Source of the DNA: JAZNUH01 sp045592225
GTDB taxonomy: Bacteria; Bacillota; Clostridia; UMGS1883; UMGS1540
Length of the DNA: 26,815 nucleotides
Assembly (NCBI GenBank): GCA_045592225.1
Contig: JAZNUH010000059.1
Span: 1 to 26,815, forward strand
Direction: 5' to 3'
This document shows, piece after piece, positions 8,338 to 14,742 of the stretch. Positions within the stretch are counted from its first letter, which is position 1, and each line of letters starts with the position of its first letter. Below the pieces are notes generated by a model, which saw only the letters and a list, made by a program, of their open reading frames with translations, searched no databases and had not been told where the DNA came from. A program made the translations under genes and the position numbers.

Positions 8338-8571
8338 GTCCCTGCCATATGACAGGGACGAAAAAACTTCCGCGGTACCACCCTAATTCCCGCACATCGC
8401 GGGCACTTAATTAACGGTTAACGCACGTCTGCGGCTGTACCTACTGCTACTTCAGCACAGCAGCTCCCGGGTGAACTTCGGAAAATTCCATACCAAAGGA
8501 TGCTCCCAGCCCATGACATCCTCTCTCTTCTGGCGGTAAAATTCTTACTTTTCCCGTTCATCGCTGTTATC
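8338..8571 (-). promoter_or_regulatory. T-box leader of pheST (Phe specifier UUC)
   Basis: Leader RNA that senses uncharged tRNA-Phe. Read on the minus strand it has, in order: a CGGG/CCCG basal helix, the AGTA/GAA loop-E elements, and specifier UUC at 8475-8473 in the context GAAG-UUC-A, six nt before GAG. The CTGAA and AGTAGG conserved blocks follow, then the antiterminator AGGGTGGTACCGCG (8384-8371), and finally a terminator GTCCCTG/CAGGGAC (8359-8338) with a T-rich tail to 8326. The specifier codon agrees with the downstream gene, which is an internal check on the reading. Charged tRNA-Phe favours termination. Confidence 0.95.
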
Positions 8572-8577
8572 TATGGT

Positions 8578-8606
8578 ATTATACCATTTTTATAAACAAA
8601 ATGCAA
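8578..8606 (-). promoter_or_regulatory. Promoter of the pheST T-box operon
   Basis: On the minus strand: TTGCAT (8606-8601), 17-bp spacer, TATAAT (8583-8578). Expected start near 8571, immediately before the T-box leader. Confidence 0.85.
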
Positions 8607-8629
8607 CAGTTATTTCATATTAACACCTG

Positions 8630-9193
8630 TCACTTTTTTCTTTGACCCAAAACAAATGTTTTTTCGTATTTGCCGGACTTAAACTCCAGTCCCGACAACC
8701 TGTAAAAGCTAATATCTGCAAGTATGCAAAACGCAAACGTAAGAAGCAACGCCAAACCGGCTGTTTCGCTACTGTATACATTATAATTATGTTCTTCCTT
8801 TTCGCTGTATGGAGCTTTACTGTATGCGGCTATCTCTGTTCCGTTCTTTTTCAGAGAAATGCTGTCACCTGTATGCAGTGACAGAATGTATGTATCATTA
8901 TCAAATTCAATATTAATTGTTGTCCCGAAAAATTTTCTCTTCGCCTTACCGCATAATCTGCCGTTTATATAGCATTTAAACGGCGTAAAATTCACAGCAT
9001 TAAGCAATGGTAAGCTGTTTAAAAACTTAAGCAGGAAATTTTTCTGTTCTATTACTATCTTGTCATCTCCGTAGCTTGCGTAAATCTTTTGTCTTATAAA
9101 TCCCGTTGTTTTGTTTGCCGTTCCCTGTAAAAGTGGTGTTTCATCGGAGATGTACTCATATTCTTTTATTTTAAAACGGCTTTTTATTATCAT
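8630..9193 (-). CDS. Hypothetical protein with C-terminal membrane segment
   Basis: 187 residues from the ATG at 9193, preceded by GAGGGGG with a 7-nt gap; an earlier in-frame start lies inside a terminator stem and is less likely. I do not recognise the family with certainty. Residues 1-130 are rich in beta-strand patterns (alternating hydrophobic and polar residues), loosely reminiscent of LURP-one/tubby-like folds. Residues about 148-165 (AGLALLLTFAFCILADIS) form one likely membrane helix, followed by a basic tail. There is no signal peptide, so it may be tail-anchored with the body in the cytoplasm. It follows the metY-type gene behind a hairpin (9214-9241), and its end abuts the pheST promoter with no terminator. 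Function unknown. Confidence 0.7.
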   Translation of the reverse strand: MIIKSRFKIKEYEYISDETPLLQGTANKTTGFIRQKIYASYGDDKIVIEQKNFLLKFLNSLPLLNAVNFTPFKCYINGRLCGKAKRKFFGTTINIEFDNDTYILSLHTGDSISLKKNGTEIAAYSKAPYSEKEEHNYNVYSSETAGLALLLTFAFCILADISFYRLSGLEFKSGKYEKTFVLGQRKK

Positions 9194-9213
9194 TTTGTTT
9201 CCCCCTCTGCAAC

Positions 9214-9241
9214 AAAGCACACCGCTATTGCGGTGTGCTTT
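9214..9241 (-). terminator. Hairpin terminator after the sulfhydrylase gene
   Basis: AAAGCACACCGC (9214-9225), loop TATT, GCGGTGTGCTTT (9230-9241). On the minus strand it follows the stop at 9249 and is followed by TTTGTTGC. The U tract is short, so some readthrough into the 8630-9193 gene is likely; that gene has no visible promoter of its own. Confidence 0.75.
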
Positions 9242-9248
9242 AAGTTAC

Positions 9249-10526
9249 TTATATAAGTTCCAGTGCCTGTTTTAAGTCGTCTATAAGGTCCTCTGCATTT
9301 TCAATACCAACAGAAAGTCTTATAAGGTCAGGTGCAACGCCTGCTTCAATAAGCTGTTCCTCTGTAAGCTGTCTGTGTGTGTGGCTTGCAGGGTGAAGCA
9401 GACAGGTTTTTGCATCGGCAACGTGTGTTACGATATTTGCAAGCTTTAAGCTGTCCATAAACTTAATGGAGGCTTCTCTGCCGCCCTTTATACCAAAGGC
9501 AAGCACACCGCATGTACCCTTGGGCATATACTTTTTAGCGAGCTCGTGGTATTCGTCACCTTCAAGGTCTGCATAATGTACCCATGCAACCTTGTCGCTG
9601 GACTTTAAGAATTTTGCAACTGCCAGTGCATTCTGACAATGTCTTTCCATTCTTACATGCAGAGTTTCAAGACCAAGATTTAAGTAGAATGCGTTCTGCG
9701 GTGACTGTATTGAACCTAAATCTCTCATAAGCTGTGCAGTAGCCTTTGTTATATATGCACCCTTGCCGAATCTTTCAGCATATGTAATTCCGTGGTAGGA
9801 ATCATCGGGTGTTGTAAGACCGGGGAATTTGTCTGCATATTTCATCCAGTCAAAATTACCGCTGTCAACAATAGCACCGCCAACGCCAACACCCTGTCCA
9901 TCCATATACTTTGTGGTGGAGTGGGTTACAATGTCTGCACCCCATTCAAAGGGTCTGCAGTTAATGGGTGTTGCAAAGGTGTTGTCTATAATAAGGGGTA
10001 CACCGTGAGAATGTGCAAGACGGGCAAATTTTTCAAAATCAAACACGGTAACTGTGGGATTTGTAATTGTTTCGCCAAATACAGCCTTTGTGTTGGGTTT
10101 GAAATATTTTGCAAGCTCTTCCTCAGGCAGAGTCTGGTCAACGAATGTACATTCAATTCCCATTTTCTTCATTGTAACAGAAAACAGATTGTATGTTCCG
10201 CCGTAAATGGAAGAAGAAGCTATAAAGTGGTCACCTGATTCACAGATGTTGAATATTGCATAAAAGTTTGCCGCCTGACCCGATGATGTAAGCATAGCCG
10301 CAACGCCGCCTTCAAGTGCGCATATTTTAGCCGCTACCGAATCGTTTGTGGGGTTTTGCAGTCTTGTATAAAAATATCCCGAAGCTTCAAGGTCAAAAAG
10401 CTTGCCCATTTCATCGCTTGTATCATACTTAAATGTAGTGCTCTGATATACAGGTAACTGTCTCGGCTCGCCCTTTGCAGGCTTGTAGCCTTCGTGAATA
10501 CATTTTGTTTCAATTCTTGTTCCCAT
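9249..10526 (-). CDS. metY: O-acetylhomoserine sulfhydrylase (aminocarboxypropyltransferase)
   Basis: 425 residues, Cys/Met-metabolism PLP enzyme family, length typical of MetY rather than the shorter MetB/MetC. It makes homocysteine from O-acetyl-L-homoserine and sulfide in methionine synthesis. The PLP-binding lysine is Lys206 in HSTTKYMDG. Other family signatures are YTRLQNPT (53-60), SSGQAANFYA (81-90), DNTFATP (181-187) and RLSVGIE near the C terminus. The start has GGGAGGTAA about 7 nt upstream and a promoter directly before it. The leader is only about 28 nt, too short for a SAM or T-box riboswitch, so control is by another route. Confidence 0.95.
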   Translation of the reverse strand: MGTRIETKCIHEGYKPAKGEPRQLPVYQSTTFKYDTSDEMGKLFDLEASGYFYTRLQNPTNDSVAAKICALEGGVAAMLTSSGQAANFYAIFNICESGDHFIASSSIYGGTYNLFSVTMKKMGIECTFVDQTLPEEELAKYFKPNTKAVFGETITNPTVTVFDFEKFARLAHSHGVPLIIDNTFATPINCRPFEWGADIVTHSTTKYMDGQGVGVGGAIVDSGNFDWMKYADKFPGLTTPDDSYHGITYAERFGKGAYITKATAQLMRDLGSIQSPQNAFYLNLGLETLHVRMERHCQNALAVAKFLKSSDKVAWVHYADLEGDEYHELAKKYMPKGTCGVLAFGIKGGREASIKFMDSLKLANIVTHVADAKTCLLHPASHTHRQLTEEQLIEAGVAPDLIRLSVGIENAEDLIDDLKQALELI

Positions 10527-10560
10527 AAAAAATTACCTCCCTGTACTTTTTATGCATATT

Positions 10561-10589
10561 ATTATAAACTAACTTTTTTTATTTGTAAA
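10561..10589 (-). promoter_or_regulatory. Promoter of the metY-type gene
   Basis: On the minus strand: TTTACA (10589-10584), 17-bp spacer, TATAAT (10566-10561). A TTGACT lies 5 bp further upstream but its 22-bp spacing is too long. The -10 box overlaps the stop codon of the DUF1294 gene. Confidence 0.7.
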
Positions 10590-10822
10590 GTCAAAATTAT
10601 ATTAAATACAAAGGCTAAAGGCACAAGTATTTTAAATTTCGGCTTTGACGTTTTATGTCTGAAAAATATCATTCCGAGAAGTGCTCCCGCACCGCCCATA
10701 CAAAATGCCAACGTCAGCAACGCCGCTTCGCTTATCCGCCACGCGCCTGCCTTTGCCGCAAGCTTGTCCGCACCGTAGATGAGCATAACAATTACATTCC
10801 ATATTAAAACACCGTAAATCAT
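10562..10822 (-). CDS. DUF1294 small membrane protein
   Basis: 86 residues. Two to three hydrophobic helices (about 3-17, 33-52, 65-81) flank the family hallmark: YGADKLAAKAGAWRISE (16-32) and GMIFFRHKTSKPKF (50-63). This matches DUF1294, a widespread small inner-membrane family of unknown function. Its ATG overlaps the TGA of the glycerol-1-phosphate dehydrogenase gene (ATGA), so it is translationally coupled to it. It is the last gene of the long minus-strand directon. Confidence 0.85.
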   Translation of the reverse strand: MIYGVLIWNVIVMLIYGADKLAAKAGAWRISEAALLTLAFCMGGAGALLGMIFFRHKTSKPKFKILVPLAFVFNIILTLQIKKVSL

Positions 10823-12075
10823 ACCTTTATCATCCCTTTAAGTCTTAAAAGGGTAAGACGTTTTCTCATATAGGGTGAATAGTGTACACAATCCTCAAAC
10901 AACTTTTTGTCCTTTCCTATGTCCTCAACTGTTATTTTACAGCCCGCACGTTTCATAGCATCAAGACAGGTTTCATAGCTTGGCACACTATGTATAATAT
11001 TTCTTATTCCCCCCCATTTATCGCGTAGTACATCAGGGTCAACATCATCTATTATGTTTTCAGGGAAATTGAGTTTTTTAACATCCTCCGCCATGTTACC
11101 ATAAAAGGCAAACACGTCCTCCCAGTCAACATCTTCCCTTGCTGTTTCTATGGTTTCGTGCTCTGCAAGCGAGTTATAATATTTGAGCATATGCAGAGTG
11201 CACACACCAATGTCGTCACCGTGGAAGTTGGGGATTATACCGTCACGCAGCTCCACGCACTCAACAAGGTGGGCAATTATATGCTCGCTGCCGCTTGCAG
11301 GACGTGAATTTTGCGAAAAGCTCATTCCTATACCTGTCTTTAAAAGTGCCTCGAAAATTTTGCCTGCAGTTTCTTCGTCCTCTACCGTTACTCTGTCCGC
11401 CATTTCCATAAGTTCATCAACTGCACTGCGGGTAAGCGCCGCAATTTTTCCGCAGTAATATTCCCCTGTGAGAAGAGCTGAAATCTGCCAGTCAACAAGG
11501 CCTACATACTTTGCAACCATATCACCAAAGCCTGCCGCTTTAAGCTCTGTGGGTGCCGCTGCTAAAATTTTTGTATCCCCTATTATAACCTCGGGGCTTT
11601 TTGCAGGATATGAAGCCTTGAAGGGACCGTCTACAAGCGGTGAACTGTAAGATGCGAAACCATCCATTGAAGGCGCAGTACCAAATATGCAAAGCGGTTT
11701 GTTTCTGTGTGCCGCCGCCTGACGGCAGGTGTCATTGATTGAGCCTGTACCTACTGACAGTACTGCTATATCCCTGTCCCCGATAAGCCCTTCAACCACC
11801 TTTACCTCGTCCATTGTGGCAATACGAAGATTTTCGTATATTTTATACTCAACATTAAAGCCTGTAAGACTTTCGCAAATACCCTCCGCCGCTTTTATTG
11901 TGTTCTTATCAGCTACCAGCAGGATATTTTTAGGAAAGTTATTCTCGGCAAGAATTTCGCCCACCTTATGCACAAGGCCCGAGCCTATACGCACATCGGC
12001 AACAGTTGTTTCATGCACCCTTCCGCAGGCACAGGGCTTTTTAAAATCCTCAATTATTTTAAGTACGTCTGACAT
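10819..12075 (-). CDS. sn-glycerol-1-phosphate dehydrogenase (AraM/EgsA family)
   Basis: 418 residues. The family reduces dihydroxyacetone phosphate to sn-glycerol 1-phosphate with NAD(P)H; in Archaea this builds membrane lipids, and in Bacillus subtilis AraM feeds heptaprenylglyceryl phosphate. The N terminus has CACGRVH (15-21), frequent in bacterial members. The nucleotide-binding GTGSIND is at 109-115 and the SMDGFAS block at 136-142. Probable metal ligands are Asp185 (GFGDMVAK), His265 (SGSEHIIAH) and His285 (NFHGDDIG). The start has AAGGAG 8 nt upstream. It follows the cysteine-motif membrane protein by 18 bp and overlaps DUF1294 by 4 bp. No arabinose genes or prenyltransferase lie in the window, so the fate of the product is unknown. 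Confidence 0.9.
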   Translation of the reverse strand: MSDVLKIIEDFKKPCACGRVHETTVADVRIGSGLVHKVGEILAENNFPKNILLVADKNTIKAAEGICESLTGFNVEYKIYENLRIATMDEVKVVEGLIGDRDIAVLSVGTGSINDTCRQAAAHRNKPLCIFGTAPSMDGFASYSSPLVDGPFKASYPAKSPEVIIGDTKILAAAPTELKAAGFGDMVAKYVGLVDWQISALLTGEYYCGKIAALTRSAVDELMEMADRVTVEDEETAGKIFEALLKTGIGMSFSQNSRPASGSEHIIAHLVECVELRDGIIPNFHGDDIGVCTLHMLKYYNSLAEHETIETAREDVDWEDVFAFYGNMAEDVKKLNFPENIIDDVDPDVLRDKWGGIRNIIHSVPSYETCLDAMKRAGCKITVEDIGKDKKLFEDCVHYSPYMRKRLTLLRLKGMIKV

Positions 12076-12093
12076 AAATTCATCTCCTTATTA

Positions 12094-12816
12094 TTAACCG
12101 CGCAATTTTCTGCAGTACTGTGTGCACAGCTTGTCAGTACATTCAGAGCATTTAAGCGCCATATTGCTGTTTTCCCAAAATCTTTCGGGGTATATCATCA
12201 CACACAGCTCCCACACAAGCCATATCACCAGCGAAAATCCTGCGAGAGTCAATGTGTAAAATCCAAACACAAAAAAGAGTGGTGAGAACATCATAAGATG
12301 GTCCCAGTTAAAAATCCTGCAGGTTGTGCAACACTTATTTTTCATTATAAGCCTGAAGGGGCACCATATAAGCACACATATAAGGTCGCAAACGTAAAAG
12401 ATTACAGATATAAATATCATCATAGCTGCATCTATGCAGCCTGTAAAATAAAGTGCGGCTACAGCTCCTACAAGACACAACCATAAAAGCATAACAAGAT
12501 ATGCCGCTTTTGTCGTGTCGGTAATGTGTTTTTTAAGGTTTTCCCTGTTGACCTTTTCTTTAATGGGGCGGAAAAGTGCCGAAAACTGCTTTTGCGAGCC
12601 TATGGAAATGTGCGCTTTTACAGGTATAAGCTGCAAAATCATATCCCACATCCATATTGCCCACAGTATATGCAATACCGAAAAGCGTCGGAAAAAGTTC
12701 AGGCCACGCACAACCTCGAATTCTTCTCTTTTAAAAATCAAAAGCATAAGAACAAGAAGCAGTATGATACATCTGCCCACAAGTCTTATAAAATACATTC
12801 TTCTTGTTTTTGACAT
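12094..12816 (-). CDS. Polytopic membrane protein with cysteine motifs
   Basis: 240 residues, family not named here. Five likely membrane helices: about 11-28, 46-66, 104-124, 129-151 and 175-209 (perhaps two). Two cysteine clusters stand out. One is CCTTC at 162-166, between helices 4 and 5, followed by RIFNWDH. The other is a C-terminal Cx2Cx4Cx3C (Cys223, 226, 231, 235). Both could face the cytoplasm and bind Zn or an Fe-S cluster. The preceding gene encodes an Fe-S aldo/keto reductase (30-bp gap) and the following one a glycerol-1-phosphate dehydrogenase (18-bp gap), suggesting a membrane redox or lipid-precursor role; this is inference. The ribosome site is unclear: AAGGAG is 13 nt away and GAAGG only 3 nt. 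Confidence 0.8.
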   Translation of the reverse strand: MSKTRRMYFIRLVGRCIILLLVLMLLIFKREEFEVVRGLNFFRRFSVLHILWAIWMWDMILQLIPVKAHISIGSQKQFSALFRPIKEKVNRENLKKHITDTTKAAYLVMLLWLCLVGAVAALYFTGCIDAAMMIFISVIFYVCDLICVLIWCPFRLIMKNKCCTTCRIFNWDHLMMFSPLFFVFGFYTLTLAGFSLVIWLVWELCVMIYPERFWENSNMALKCSECTDKLCTQYCRKLRG

Positions 12817-12846
12817 AAGCCTTCGTTATCTCCTTTAATCCAAAGA

Positions 12847-14025
12847 CTAAAATTTAGCAAATTTCTTTGCTACAGATGCAGCAATTTTATATACTGTGCC
12901 TTCCATTTCCCTTTGTACATTTTTAAGTTCAAAAGGAATATCTATACTCTGCGGACAATGGCTTTTACACTTGCCGCAGCCTATACAGTTTGATGCCGCC
13001 GTTGAATTTTTGCGCAGAGTTGTACACATAAAATACTCTTTAAGTCCGGTGAATTTATTCTCGGTAAAGCGGCGGTTATAGGCTGCAAATACACCCGGAA
13101 TATCAACGTTTTTGGGACAGGGCACACAGTATCCGCATCCGGTACAGCCTACTTTCATTTTTGAGTTTATGGCTTTTACAACCTTTTGAAGCATCTGCTC
13201 ATCATCCCCGTCAAGCTCCCCTATTTGCGTATCCGATGCCGTCTTTACATTATCCTCCACCATTCCCACCGAATTCATGCCCGACAGAACAACCGTTACT
13301 TCAGGTTGATTGTAAAGCCACTTGAAGGACCATTGTGCCGGGGTGTATTTTTTATTATGCTCTGCAAAAATCTGTCTTGCGTCTTCAGGCAGACGGTTTA
13401 CAAGTCTGCCGCCGCGAAGCGGCTCCATAATAAACACCGGCAATCCTTTTTCGCTTGCATACTGCAAGCCTCGTTTTCCCGCCTGGGTGTGCTCATCCAT
13501 GTAATTATACTGAATTAAACAAAATTCCCAATCATAGGCATCGATAACACGGCAGAACATTTCGCTGTTTCCGTGATATGAAAAGCCAATCTGTCTTATC
13601 TGTCCAGCCGCCTTTTTCTCGGCAATCCATTCTTTTATACCCATGTTTACCATACGCTCCCACGCGCCAATGTCGGTAAGCATATGTATAAGATAATAGT
13701 CTATATGGTCGGTTTGTAATCTGCGCAGTTCCTCGTCAAATATCCTGTCCATATCATCTCTTGATTTTACAAGATAATGAGGCAATTTTGTAGCAATATT
13801 CACTTTATCACGTATGCCGTTTCGTGCAAGAATTTCTCCAAGTGCCGCCTCACTTCCGGGATATATATAAGCAGTATCAAAATAATTTACACCGCCTTTA
13901 TATGCCGCCAGAATTTCCTTTTCTGCCTTGTCAATATCGGGCTTACCCATTTTGGATGTAAACCTCATACAACCATAGCCTAAAACAGAAAGCTTGTTGC
14001 CGTATTTGTCCTGTCTGTAATTCAT
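12847..14025 (-). CDS. Aldo/keto reductase with C-terminal 4Fe-4S motifs
   Basis: 392 residues from the ATG at 14025, which has GGAGG 6 nt upstream; an earlier start would overlap the pflA coding region by 8 codons and lacks such a site. Residues 1-285 are an aldo/keto reductase barrel with the catalytic tetrad Asp50, Tyr55, Lys80 and His114. Residues 290-360 hold ferredoxin-type cysteines: Cys294, 297, 300 and 303 (CTGCGYCVPC), then Cys347, 350, 353 and 357 (CIGCGKCKSHC), giving one or two clusters. This ferredoxin-fused class is common in anaerobes; substrates are mostly unknown. It starts 1 nt after the pflA stop, so it is in the pfl operon. Confidence 0.92.
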   Translation of the reverse strand: MNYRQDKYGNKLSVLGYGCMRFTSKMGKPDIDKAEKEILAAYKGGVNYFDTAYIYPGSEAALGEILARNGIRDKVNIATKLPHYLVKSRDDMDRIFDEELRRLQTDHIDYYLIHMLTDIGAWERMVNMGIKEWIAEKKAAGQIRQIGFSYHGNSEMFCRVIDAYDWEFCLIQYNYMDEHTQAGKRGLQYASEKGLPVFIMEPLRGGRLVNRLPEDARQIFAEHNKKYTPAQWSFKWLYNQPEVTVVLSGMNSVGMVEDNVKTASDTQIGELDGDDEQMLQKVVKAINSKMKVGCTGCGYCVPCPKNVDIPGVFAAYNRRFTENKFTGLKEYFMCTTLRKNSTAASNCIGCGKCKSHCPQSIDIPFELKNVQREMEGTVYKIAASVAKKFAKF

Positions 14026-14026
14026 A

Positions 14027-14740
14027 TTATCCTCCACAATATATCGCATTCAGTCTTTCTATAGTTTCGCGCGGCGTTTCGGGTATATTGCCGAAGGGAA
14101 ATACTATACCCATAGTGTCATATTTTGTTTCACAAATCTTTTTAAATGGCAAAAGCTCCACTTTGTCTACACAGGGATGTATATCTGCAATATTTTTCAG
14201 CAGTTTAATATTATCCTCCGTGTCATTTATCCCCGGTATAACGACCTGTCGCAGAGTTGTGGAAATTTTCTTCTCATTGATATACTCAAGAAAGGAAACG
14301 GGTTTTGACATTGAGCACCCCACATTTTCCACATATTGTTTATCATTTGTATATTTAATATCCAAGAGTACTCTGTCCGTTTCTTGCAGTAAAAGTTTTA
14401 CATTATCATTTAAAATATTTCCCGACGTATCAAGGCAGGTGTTAATCCCTTTTTCGTGGCACTTTTTAAAAAGCTCGTATGCAAAATCCGCCTGTAATAA
14501 AGGCTCACCGCCTGAAAGGGTAATACCCCCCTGCTTACCAAAGTATTCCTTATAACGTACAGCTTTTTCGCAAAGCTGACGGGCAGTATATTCGGTTCCG
14601 CCGTTTACATCCCATGTATCGGGATTATGGCAGCATTTACACCTCAGGTTGCACCCCTGCATAAACACAACAAAGCGGACACCCGGTCCGTCAAGGGTGC
14701 CCATTGTTTGTATGGAATGTACTCTGCCTACCATTTCCAT
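14027..14740 (-). CDS. pflA: Pyruvate formate-lyase activating enzyme
   Basis: Radical SAM enzyme that installs the glycyl radical on PflB. The CX3CX2C cluster is in GCNLRCKCCHNP (Cys32, 36 and 39 counted from the longest start), followed by TLSGGEPLLQ for SAM binding and DTSGN. Start choice: three in-frame candidates exist. They are GTG at 14746 (overlapping the pflB TGA), ATG at 14740 and ATG at 14734. GAGGT lies 3 nt before the GTG but 9 nt before the ATG at 14740, and homologues begin close to the MVGRVHSI block, so 14740 is preferred (237 residues). It lies between pflB and the Fe-S aldo/keto reductase with essentially no gaps. Confidence 0.93.
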   Translation of the reverse strand: MEMVGRVHSIQTMGTLDGPGVRFVVFMQGCNLRCKCCHNPDTWDVNGGTEYTARQLCEKAVRYKEYFGKQGGITLSGGEPLLQADFAYELFKKCHEKGINTCLDTSGNILNDNVKLLLQETDRVLLDIKYTNDKQYVENVGCSMSKPVSFLEYINEKKISTTLRQVVIPGINDTEDNIKLLKNIADIHPCVDKVELLPFKKICETKYDTMGIVFPFGNIPETPRETIERLNAIYCGG

Positions 14741-14742
14741 TC

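Noticed and set aside
10527..10590. SAM riboswitch or T-box in front of the metY-type gene
   Set aside because: The promoter sits directly before the gene and leaves only about 28 nt of leader.
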